Shown here: positions 37,201 through 49,100 of the stretch, in pieces
Layout: each line of letters begins with the position of its first letter
How positions within the stretch are numbered: position 1 is the stretch's first letter
From: Inia geoffrensis
Lineage: Eukaryota > Chordata > Mammalia > Artiodactyla > Iniidae
Reading direction: 5' to 3'
Assembly: GCA_036417435.1 (NCBI GenBank)
Contig: CM070909.1
Span: forward strand, 7,348,597-7,412,596
Length of the DNA: 64,000 bases
Made by a program: the position numbers and the translations under genes
Notes under the pieces: model-generated
The model's input: the letters and a program-made list of their open reading frames with translations, nothing else
Databases searched by the model: none
Told to the model about the DNA's origin: nothing

Positions 37201-39757
37201 GTAACGTATTGTTTAGCCTCCATGTGTTTGTGTTTTTTACCTTTTTTTCACTGTAATTCATGTCTAATCTCATAGCATTATGGTCAGAAAAGATGCATGA
37301 TATGATTTCAGTTTTCTTAAATTTACTGAGGCTTGATTTGTGACCCAAGATGTGATTTATCCTGGAGAGTGTCCTGTGCACACTTGAGAAGAAAGTGTAA
37401 TCTGCTGTTTTTGGATGGGATGTCCTATAAATATCAATTAAATCTATCTGGTCTGTTGTGTCATTTAAAGCTTCTGTTTCCTTATTTATTTTCATTTTGG
37501 ATGATCTGTCCATTGGTGTAAGTGAGGTGTTAAGGTCCCCCACTATTATTGTGTTACTGTCGATTTCCTCTTTTATAGCTGTTAGCAGTTGCCTTATGTA
37601 TTGAGGTGCTCCTATGTTGGGTGCATATATATTTATAATTGTTAAATCTTCTTGGATTGATCCCTGATCATGATGGAGTGTCCTTCCTCATCTCTTGTAA
37701 CATTCTTTATTTTAAAGTCTATTTTATCTGACATGAGTATTGCTACACTAGCTTGTTGTAGAGCTGGTTTGCTGGTGCTGAATTCTCTTCGCTTTTGCTT
37801 GTCTGTAAAGCTTTTGATTTCTCCATCGAATCTGAATGAGATCCTTGCCGGGTAGAGTAATCTTGGTTGTAGGTTCTTCCCTTTCATCCCTTTAAGTATA
37901 TCGTGCCACTCCCTTCTGGCTACTAGAGTTTCTGCTGAGAAATCAGCTGTTAACCTTGTGGGAGTTCCCGTGTATGTTATTTGTCTTTTTTCCCTTGCTG
38001 CTTTCAATAATTTTTGCCAATTTGATAAGTATGTGTCTCAGCGTGTTTCTCCTTGGGTTTATCCTGTATGGGACTCTCTGTGCTTCCTGAACTTGGGTGA
38101 CTTTTCCTTTCCCATGTTAGGGAAGTTTTTGACTATAATCTCTTCAAATATTTTCCCAGGTCCTTTCTCTCTCTCTTCTCCTTCTGGGACCCCTATAATG
38201 CGAATGTTGTTGCATTTAATGTTGTCCCAGAAGTCTCTTATGCTGTGTTCATTTGTTTTCATTCTTTTTTCTTTATTCTTTTCCGCAGCAGTGAATTCCA
38301 CCATTCTGTCTTCCAGGTCACTTATCCGTTCTTCTGTCTCAGTTAGTCTGCTATTGATTCCTTCTAGTGTAGTTTTCATTTCAGTTATTGTATTGTTCAT
38401 CTCTGTTTGTTTGTTCCTTAATTCTTCTAGGTCTTTGTTAAATATCTCTTGCATCTTCTCGATCTTTGCCTCCATTCTTTTTCCGAGGTCCTGGATCATC
38501 TTCACTGTCATTATTCTGAATTCTTTTTCTGGAAGGTTGCCTATCTCCACTTCATTTAGTTGTTTTTTGGGGGTTTTCTCTTGTTCCTTCATCTGGTACG
38601 TAACCCTCTGCCTTTTCATCTTGTCTGTCTTTCTGTGAATGTGGTTTTTGTTCCACAGGCTGCAGGATTGTAATTCTTCTTTCTTCTTCTCTCTTCCCTC
38701 TGGTGGATGAGGCTATCTAATAGGCTTGTGCAAGTTTTCTGATGGGAGGCACTCGTGGTGGGTATAGCTGGGTGTTGCTCTGGTGGGCAGAACTCAGTAA
38801 AACTTTACTCCACCTGTCTGCTGATGGGTGGGGCTGGGTTCCCTCCCTGTTGGTTGTTTGGCCTGAGGCAACCCAGCACTGGAGCCTAAGCAGGCTCTTT
38901 GTTGGGGCTAATGGCTGACTCTGGGAGGGCTCACGCCAAGGAGTACTCCCCAGAACTTCTGCTGCCAGTGTCCTTGTCCTCAAGGTGAGACACAGCCACA
39001 CCCTGCCTCTGCAGGAGACCCTCCAACACTAGCAGGTAGGTCTGGTTCAGTCTCCCCTGGGGTCACTGCTCCTTCCCCTGCGTCCCGAAGCGCACACTAC
39101 TTTGTGTGTGTCCTCCAAGAGTGGAGTCTGTGTTTCGCCCTGTCCTGTCAGAGTCCTGCAGTCAAATCCCGCTAACCTTCAAAGTCTGATTCTCTGGGTA
39201 TTCCTCCTCCCATTGGCGGACCCCCAGGTTGGGAAGCCTGACGTGGGGCTCAGAACCTTCACTCCAGTGGGTGGACTTCTGTGGCATAAGTGTTTTCCAG
39301 TTTGTGAGTCACCCACCCAGCAGTTATGGGATTTGATTTTGTTGTGATTGCGCCCCTCCTACCATCTCATTGTGGCTTCTCCTTTGTCTCTGGATGTGGC
39401 CTATCTTTTTTGGTGAGTTCCAGTGTCTTCCTGTCGATTGTTCAGCAGTTAGTTGTGATTCTAGTGTTCTCGCAAGAGGGATTGAGAGCACGACCTTCTG
39501 CCCCACTATCTTGGTTCAGGGTCTTAATTTATATATTCTTAAGGGAATCCGAACATATTTTTATTTACTCAAGACTATTAATGACAAAGAATGGAGGTGA
39601 GAAATTGACATTTGTGTAAATGAAAATTTCTGCTTTGTTCACAGGCACAAGAAGCCAGTCAATTACTCCCAGTTTGAGGACTCTGATAGTGATGGTAAGT
39701 AGAGCTTCTTATGTCTTCTTTAAAGATTTGGAAATTTATTTCCTCACAATTTATAGG

Positions 39758-39796
<39 letters not shown>

Positions 39797-40140
39797 CGCG
39801 TGTGTGTGTATGGCTAAAATATGGTTAGTACCAATTGCATATGACGTAGGCCTGGAAAAATAATATTCTAAGCACTTAGGATACTTATGTTGATAATTAC
39901 ACTGACAAGAATTATTGGCATAAATCATAACCAAATAGGGCCAGGTAAAATGGCTTTTTAGATCTAAACTCTGTGAGGTCCATGTTTCTCACTGTGGGAT
40001 TTGTACCCTTTTATCCCTTCCTCTAAGAAGAACACACTGTCTGAGATACAAATTGTTACAGAATATAATGTGAAGTCCCCATTTATTGTACAATAAAACA
40101 AGACATTGAAAAAAGATCAGGCATAAACTTTACCCTATCG

Positions 40141-40177
<37 letters not shown>

Positions 40178-43100
40178 CTTGTCTCTGCTATTAAGAGAAC
40201 TTTGGTCAAAAAGTTTGAGAAACATTGTTAGATTACATGATATTTAAAGGTAAGTTTTGTGTTTCTTTCTTAGACCATTGGAGTTTTCTGCAGGTCAGAT
40301 ATTTAGTAATTCCTCTGTTTGAAGGAATCTGTTTTTCACCTTGAGCCCAGTCTTACGTGTGTCTAATACTTGGGAGAAAAGAGCATAGGGTATAACTTCT
40401 AGCTTTTTGATTATTGTCATCAGTCTGTCACTAAATTGTTATAAATTGCTGGCTGTATTCTGGAGACTGTGGCATGGGGGTGGGGGGCGAGTCACAAATT
40501 ATTATATTCCTACCTGGGGAAGCATAAAAGAGACGACAGGTATTAATAAATGCGAAAGTGCGTGATTCAGACTACACGCCCATGAAGGTATGCATATGTG
40601 TGTCATGTATGAGTTAGAACGCTAGAGCAGCAGTCTTAGCTTGAGTGTCAATAGAAGAACTACATCACTTCTGAGGATTGGTAGGAGAGAAGACTCTGGG
40701 AGAACAGAATGGGCTGGAAAAGAGCATCCCTTTGCCAAAAATCATTTTCTTCCACTTGTCAATATGATAAAATTATAAAGGGAATTTTAATAATTTTTCT
40801 AATGGTTTTACAGATTTTTAATTAATTGTTCTTTTCTTTGCCACTTGCACATACTAGCTTAGTTGCCTTTGCAGCTTTTTGGGGGATTAGTTTTTGATAG
40901 GTTGATATTTTAAAAAATCAAGGCCACTAAAAACAAAGTTGAAAAGCTTGAGGGAGAATAAAGACAAACAGTATACCAACAGTATTTTTTAAACTGTGGA
41001 AAGCAAACAATTTGCTTATCTTTGCTTTTTTTTCTTTTTTTAATTAATTAATTTAGTTTTGGCTGTGCTGGGTCTTTGTTGCTGCTCACAGACTTTCTCT
41101 AGTTGCGGCGAGCTAGGGCTACTCTTCGTTGCTGTGCGCAGGCTTCTCATTGCGGTGGCTTCTCTTGTTGCGGAGCACGGGCTCTAGGTGTGCAGGCTTC
41201 AGTAGTTGTGGCACGCGGGCTTCAGTAGTTGTGGCTCGCGGGCTCTAGAGCGCAGGCTCAGTAGTCCTGGTGCACAGGTTTAGTTGCTCCATGGCATGTG
41301 GGATCTTCCCGGACTGGGGCTCGAACCCGAGTCCCCTGCATTGACAGGTGGATTCTCAACCACTGTGCCACCAGGGAAGCCCCAATTTGCTTATCTTTAA
41401 AACTTGAACACACATGGTAATGAATCTCAGCTACCAAGAAAGTAATTTTATTTATTTCTTCCTAAGGAAAAGTAATTTCATATATTCTTTTATTTTTAAT
41501 TCACACATGAATAGATGATTTTGTTCCTGCAACCGCACCATTAAATAAAAAATCCAGAACTACACAAAAGGAGTTAAAACTAGAAAAACCAGAACCTAAA
41601 CTGAAGAATCTTCAGGAAAAAGACATCCCACTGCAAGAGAGGACCCCTAAGAAAAGGTGAGAGGTAAGACATACAGCACACATGACAGCAGGTAAGAGAG
41701 GACCCCTAAGAAAAGGTGAGAGGTGAGACATACAGCACACATGGCATCAGGTAAGAGAAGACCCCTAAGAGAAGGTGAGAGGTGAGACATACAGCACACA
41801 TGACATCAGGTAAGAGAGGACCCATAAGAAAGGTGAGAGGTGAGACATACAGCACACATGACATCAGGTAAGAGAGGACCCCTAAGAAAGGTGAAAGGTG
41901 AGACATACAGCACACATGACAGCAGGTGTGTTAATGTAAAAGAGAGATAAAGTCCAGTTCTTGGTCTAAATTAGAATTTGAGCAGCATCATGGGTCTTAT
42001 TTTATTTAGTGCATGTAGGAGAACAGGGATGTACCATTAATCCCCTTCTGACTTTCCGAACTTCTTTAAGTTCACAAATGTATGAGGAAATATCCATTTA
42101 AGTATTAAGACATCATAATTACCAAGTTTAGAAGGTATGACTTGCATTTACAAGACCTAGTACCTGTCTCTGAAGTCCTCAGGTTTTACAAGACTACTTT
42201 CTTAAAAATTACATTTGTAAGGACAGTTTTATAAAATTTAAAACCACGTATCTATAATATATGAGATGATGGATGTTCCCTAAACTTCTTGTGGACATCA
42301 TTTCATGATGCATGTGAGTCACATCACTGTGAATCACTGTATTGCACACCTTTAACTTATACAGTGCTGGATGTCAATTATATCTCAGTAAAACTGGAAG
42401 AAAAAAAATTAAACCATGTATTTTGTAGAGATAAAAAATATTTTCTCTTTTATCTTACTGAGTTTTGTCCAGCAGTGAGCAGGACCTGTGGTTTCTAGAC
42501 CCACCCTGGAGTTCCATTAGTCAGTACCAAGAGAGAGGGTAAAATGAGGGAAGGAAGCCCCAAGCGGCCCCAAACTTGCACTATGGGGAGGAGATGGGCA
42601 GAGGAGGGATACTGACAAATGGAACGTAGGACGTGTGATGCTTTACTCCTCCAATAAATGTGAGGAAATTTAAGTAACGTAGAGAGACTTAGTCCATGTC
42701 CTTCTCCTTACGTGTTTCTGTTTTGTTTTTGAGCCTCTTGTACTACCTTTAAAATACAGTTAACAGAAGAACCAATGGATGGGAGAAAATATTTGCAAAT
42801 CATAGAACCCATTAGGGACTTGTATCTGGAATATATGGGGAGCTCTTACAGTCCAACAATAAAAAGAATAAAGACCCAAGTTAGAAATGGGCAAAAGACT
42901 TGAATAGACACTTCTTTAAAGAATATATACAAATGGCCGATAGCACATGAAAAGATGCTCAACATCCCTAGCCGTCAGGGATATACAAATCAAAACCACA
43001 AGAAGATAACATGTCACGCCCAGAGGGATGGCTGTAAGCAGAAGGACAGACAGCAGCAAGTGTTGAGGAGGATGTGGAGAAGTGGAAACCTCACACATTG

Positions 43101-46100
43101 CTGTTGTGAGTACGAAATGGTGCAGCCACATTGGACAACAGAGTAGCAGTTCCTTGAAATAAACAGTTATTATATGACCCAGCCTAGGTATATACCCAAG
43201 AGAAATAAAAATCTATGCCCACACAAAAACCTGTACGTGAATATTTATAGGAGCATTATTCATAATAGCCAAAAAATGGAAGTAATCCAAATGTTTATCA
43301 ACTAATGACTGGATAAGTGAAATGTGATATATCCATACAGTGGAATATTACTCAGCAATAAACAGAAATGAAGTACAGGGAGGGGGAAGGGTAAGCTGGG
43401 ACTAAGTGAGAGAGTGGCATCGACATATATACACTACCAAACGTAAAATAGATAGCTAGTGGGAAGCAGCCGCATAGCACAGGGAGATCAGCTGGGTGCT
43501 TTGTGACCACCTAGAGGGGTGGGATAGGGAGGGTTCGAGGGAGACGCAAGAGGGAAGAGAGATGGGGATATATGTATACGTATAACTGGTTCACTTTGTT
43601 ATAAAGCAGAAACTAACACACCATTGTAAAGCAATGATACTCCAATAAAGACGTTAAAAAAAAGAAATGAAGTACTGATATATGTTACAACATGGATGAA
43701 CCTTGAAAACATTGTAGGGAGCCAAAGAAGCTGGCACAAAAGGCCACATATTATATGGTTCCAGTACTACAAAGTGTCCGGAATAGACAAGTCCATAGAA
43801 ACAGAAAGTAGATTAGTGGTTGCCAGATGCTGGGGAGGGGGAAACGGGGACTGACTGCTAGTGGATATGAGGTTTCTTTTTGGGTTGATGAAAGTGTTCT
43901 GAAATTACATAGTGTGGATGGTTTCACAGCTCTCTGAATATACTAAAAACTGCTGAATTGTATGCTTCAAAAGGGTGGATTTTTTTATACTGTGCGGCTT
44001 ATATCTCAATAAAATTGTTATTTTAAAAAATAAATCCTTCAAGGTGCATTCAGTATTACCTCCTTTACGTAGCCTTTTCTTACCTTCAAACCTTTTCAAA
44101 CCTTTCTTTGCTTTCTCTTCCTCTCAAGCACTATAGCACTCTTGACCACCTTGAACAGGAGACATGATAATCTTTTTATATAGGGTAATTATTATGGGAC
44201 TTGTTTTCCTACCTCCTCATTAACTGCAGACTTTTTGAGGGCACTTTTAATATCCTGTCTAGTGCAATGCCTCACAGAGTAAGTACTTGCTGAAATATTT
44301 GTCAAAGTCCAGATTGGGCGGAACAGATGTAAAAAAAAAAAAAAAGTAATTTCAATTTAATAAAAGAGCTATAACAGCTGTCTAAAGAGCTGTGGGTGAG
44401 GTCAAGGAACATTTCTAAGTGGAAGTGATGTTTGAGCCACGTCCGGTCTCAGTTGGGCAGGTGCTTCCCACCGGGACGGAGCTGGTGGTGAGGAAGAGAC
44501 ATCACAATGAAAGGGACATTGTCACGTGTTGCTCGTATTTCACATCTGTTCTGCTGGGTCCAACATGACACTTAACATTTCAGGAGGCTTAACTTGTTAA
44601 GGAGCAATCATGATCATGATTATTGTTGAAGAACATCTTTCTGAGCTTGGAAAGAAACTCTTAGTCACTGAGGAAAATCTCAGATTTTAGTTGAGATTGA
44701 TAGTTTACAGACTCATTATTATTTGTGTGTCTATTTTAGAATGCCTTTAGATGATAAGCTCTACCAGAGAGACCTAGAAGTCGCACTGGCTTTATCAGTG
44801 AAGGAACTTCCAGCCGTCACCATTGATGTGGAGGAGTCTCAAGATAAAAGTAACTTTATTTTCGATAATTGTCTTTAAAACCTTCTTATTGCTTTTGCAA
44901 TCATTTCGTTGGATGAGCCTTTACAGAGGGAAGAATGTAGTTTTAAAACTTTGGACTAAAAAAGGAGCAATATGCAGAGGGTGCCGTTGGATTCAGTTGT
45001 TTATTCAGTTGCATAAATCTCATCCACACATAAATACCTCTCTGCCTAACACTCAGATCCAACTGGAGGACGTGGGCTATGACCCTGCATGTCCAAAGCT
45101 CATCTTAATATGCAGTGAGAATTTAATTTCATGATCAAGTAAATTGACCTAAACATCCGAACAATCCACCTTCTTTCTCTCCAAATTCAGATTAGTTAAA
45201 CATAATCTAATGGTGGTAATTTTTATTATTTACAGAGGCTAAAGGTACTAATTTGCTTAGCAAGCTCAGTAGACTTGATAGATTTATGACTGCTGGCTTT
45301 ATCTGTGGATTTTTCTCCGTGGATTTTTCTGGCAATTGGTCAGCAGATGGCAATATTGATATTCTGGAGAAGCAGAAATCATTATTCCTGGAAAAGACAT
45401 TAAAATTGCTCAGTTGCTTTTTGGATAAAACTGCTTTGGCCTAACTTCTTTTATCTTGGAGGATATTTTTAGCCCATTTGCTTATTTAGGGGTATAGATG
45501 TTTAAGTCAGTAGTGCCTCCTGTTTGAAAATAAGTGAGATAGTATTGATTAGGGGGCCCTTTTAGTAATCAGGAGTCAAAGAAACTGAAAAAGAATTGTC
45601 ATGTATCTAAAACTGAGAAAATGAAGATCTCTTTCCTCTAAAAGATCATGGCATTGTGTAGCAAGCAAGGTTTCCTTGGAAGTACCACTTCTCTGAGAGT
45701 AATAATACCAATCATCATGACTTAAAGTTCTCTTAAAATACTCTAGATCATTTTAAAGTTGTGATAATGATTGAAGAGTCTTTACATTAGTAAAAGCACA
45801 GATCTGCCTACACAAAAATGATAGTTAATATTTGTCCACTCTTTCCTTTGTGCTGGGCACCACAATAAGCAATTTCTACATTCAGTCAACATTTAATTCC
45901 CCACAATAGCCTCATTTAATCCCCACACTGGTTTTTTTTTGGGTTTTTTTTTTTTTTTGGCTGCGTTGGGTCTTCGTTTCCGTGCATGGGCTTTCTCTAG
46001 TTGCAGCGAGCGGGGGCTGCTCTTCCTTGCAGTGCACGGGCTTCTCACTGCAGTGGCTTCTCTCGTTGCGGAGCACGGGCCCTAGGCACACGGGCTTCAG

Positions 46101-49100
46101 CAGTTGTGGCACACGGGCTCAGTAGTTGTGGCTCGTGGACTCTAGAGCACAGGCTCAGTAGTCGTGGCAGACGGGCTTCATTGCTCCATGGCATGTGGGA
46201 TCTTCCCAGACCAGGGCTCGAACCAGTGTCCCCTGCATTGGCAGGCGGATTCTCAACCACTGCACCACCAGGGAAGCCCCCCAGGCTGTTTTTATCTCCA
46301 CATTATAGATGAGAAAATTAAGTTTTGTAGAGGATAAGCAACTTTACCCTGGTATATTGCCGATTTAAGAGCCTGAATTTGAACTTAAGTCTAATTAAAG
46401 TTTGTGTGATTTCAGAGCCAAAACTTCTAACCACGTTAGCCTCGCCAAGTAAAGTCACTGCGCTAGTTTGAGCCTGGATCAGCGGTCCCCTGCCTTTTCG
46501 GTGCCAGGGACCGGTTTTGTGGAAAGCAGTTTTCCCCCGGGGGGTGGGGGGAGAATGGTTCAGGCGCTAATGCAGGCGACGGGCAGGGATAGGGAGCAGC
46601 TGTAAATGCAGATGCAGCTTTGCTCGCTCGCCGCTCCCCGCCTGCTGTGCCGCCCGGTTCCTAACAGGCTGCGGACCGGCACCAGTCCATGGCCCAGGGG
46701 TTGGGGACCCCTGGCCTGGATCATTTATCTGTATCTAAATGGTATTAGATTTTAGCACTTAGCTTCCTATTTCTAGACATTGGTTGATTAGGGTGCTTTC
46801 TTCTTCCTTATATTTAGACATTGACAAACATGGCAATAGTGAAACAGAAGCGATGAGTAAGTCTCATACCTCCAATTGCAGTGTAGCCAGTGATTATTTA
46901 GGTAAGTTTTTGATATTAATATTTTTTCCATCGACATTTTCTAACTCTTATTTAAATTCCTGAAACTGTAACTAGAACCGAGGTCTTCACATTTGTGAAG
47001 GTTCTCTTCACCCCTTCTCCTTTGTTTCTTTCTGTTTTAGTTTTCCTCTCTTTTAACTGCAGACCCAGTTTCTTCCCTGGAGGAGGGTCACGACTACCCA
47101 TGGCTTCTAGTTGACATCAGTTGAACACTGAAGAAAGGGGCTCTATCTTCCCAGCTCCAGTTTGAAAATTCTTGGGGAAAGACTCTTTCAGTGTGGGCCT
47201 TGGACTTTTGCTTAGCTCAGACTGTTGCCAGGAGACTGATGTATTATGATTGACCCAGATTGGGCTGTGTGGTCTGTTACTAGAAGCACAGGAAGGACAA
47301 AGCTGGGCAAATAAAAAGAGCAGGTGTAATAGAAGTCTACTCCACAGTTCTTTAAATGTTACCTGGCACAAAAAGTTCCATTGATTTTTTTTATCCTGAA
47401 GATCTGGAGAAGATCACTGAGGAGGATGATTCCCGGGGTTCTCAGTGGAGAAGAAAAGCAGCATCCCAAGCTGTGGTCCAGCAGAGGGAGATTCTTTTGG
47501 GAAACAGCGACGGCGACAGTGCCGATGACTCCGAACCAGACTTTGCAACTGGTGGGTTGTGTCCTAACTCAAAATTAACCCTATGGAGAGTCAGTAGAAA
47601 GTTCTTGGAGACCATGAACGTATGCAAAGCACTGCTAAACGTTTGGTGTGTGCAAACTTGAATAATACACAGGACAGTTCAATTCAGCTATGGCATTTGG
47701 GGGAAAAGCTTTATCTAGAGGTGACCTTTAAGCCGTGCCTTGAAAAATGAGTAGCATTTAGGGGTGAAATAGCACTTCTGACTGATAGAAGGGCATAAAC
47801 AAGAGAACAGGCAAGTGCACATTACAAGAGCTCAGTGGCTCTGGAGGTTCCTCAAAAAACTAAAACTAGGACCACCTCAGGATCCAGCAGTTCCACTCCT
47901 GAATATTTATCCAAAGAAAACAAAAACACTAATTAGAAAAGATACCTGCACCCGCATGTGCATTGCAGCATTATTCACAATAGCCAAGATGAGACAGCAA
48001 CCTAAGTGCCCATCAGTAGATGAAGGGATAAAGAGGATGCGTGTGTCCACACACACACACACACAGTGACTATTACTCAGCCATAGAAAACATGCCATTT
48101 GCAGCAACATGGGTGGACCTAGAGGGCATTGTGCTAAGTGAAATAAGCCAGAGAAAGACAAAAACTGTATGATTTTACTTATATGTGGAATCTAAAAAAC
48201 AAAACAAATGATCAGACAACAAAACAGAAACAGATACAGAGAACAAACAGGTGGTTGCCTGAGGGGAGGAGGGTGAGAAGAGGAAAGAAATAGTTGAGAG
48301 AGATTAAGAGGGACAGACTCCCCAGTTGCAAATTAAATGAGTCATGGAATGTACAGTGTGGGGAATGTACTCAATAATTATGTAATATCTTTGTGTAGTG
48401 ACAGATGGTAACTAGCTTATTGAGGTGATCATTTTGAAATGTATAGAAATATCAAATCACTGTGTTGTGTACCAGGAGCTAACACAGTGTTTTAGGTCAA
48501 TTATACTTCACAAACAAACAAATTCATGGAAAAAGAGATCAGGCTTGTGGTTACAGAGGCAGGCGTTGGGGGAGGGGGAATGGGATGGAGGCAGTCAGTA
48601 AGTACACACGTGCAGCTGTAAGATAAATAAGCACTAGGGATATAACGTACAACAGGATGAAGATGATGAGCACAGCTGTGTGTTACATATGAAAGTTAAG
48701 AGAATAAATCCTAAGAGTTCTCATCACAAGAAAAACAATTTTTTTGATTTCTTTAATCTTGTGTCTGTGAGATGATGGAGGTTCACCAAGCTTTTTGTGA
48801 TAGTCTCTTCATGATGTACGTAAGTCAAATCGTTATGTTATACACCTTAAACTTACACAGTGCTGCATGTCAGTTATATCTCAGTAAAACTGGAACAAGA
48901 GAAAAAGACAGAGAAACACACACACACAGAGTTCAGTGAGGTTTGCAGGGAAGGGAGAATGTGGTGGAGGTTGGAGAGAGGCCGCCTGGCGCCAGATCGT
49001 GAAGGGTCTCAAGCCTGCTTTACCTTAAATGGAAGGACAGACATGTTCCCCGATACACTCAGTGTACTTCAGGGAGCAATACTACCAGTTTATTTCCATC

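Larger units (their letters stand above)
33328..39523 (-). mobile_element. Near-full-length antisense L1 with internal deletion
   Basis: Perfect 17-bp target duplication TTAATTTATATATTCTT at 33311-33327 and 39524-39540. On the minus strand: 5' UTR (about 39523-38620), ORF1 coiled-coil part (38619-38059), ORF1 C-terminus (38007-37752), then ORF2 endonuclease (37751-36860), reverse transcriptase (36705-35039, with FADD) and C-terminal part to about 33725, then 3' UTR. The cleavage site reads TT|AAGA. Frames are broken in several places, so it is not active. Two SINEs sit inside it (34280-34494, 35778-36137). Confidence 0.93.

Noticed and set aside
35039..37543. Long minus-strand ORFs with FADD and endonuclease sequence as host genes
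   Set aside because: They are L1 ORF2 pieces inside an L1 with a 17-bp target duplication.
38059..38619. 186-codon coiled-coil protein gene
   Set aside because: It is the L1 ORF1 N-terminal part of the same element.
41706..41915. Minus-strand ORF with an internal repeat of about 20 residues
   Set aside because: The repeat is only the translation of the 59-bp minisatellite on the wrong strand.
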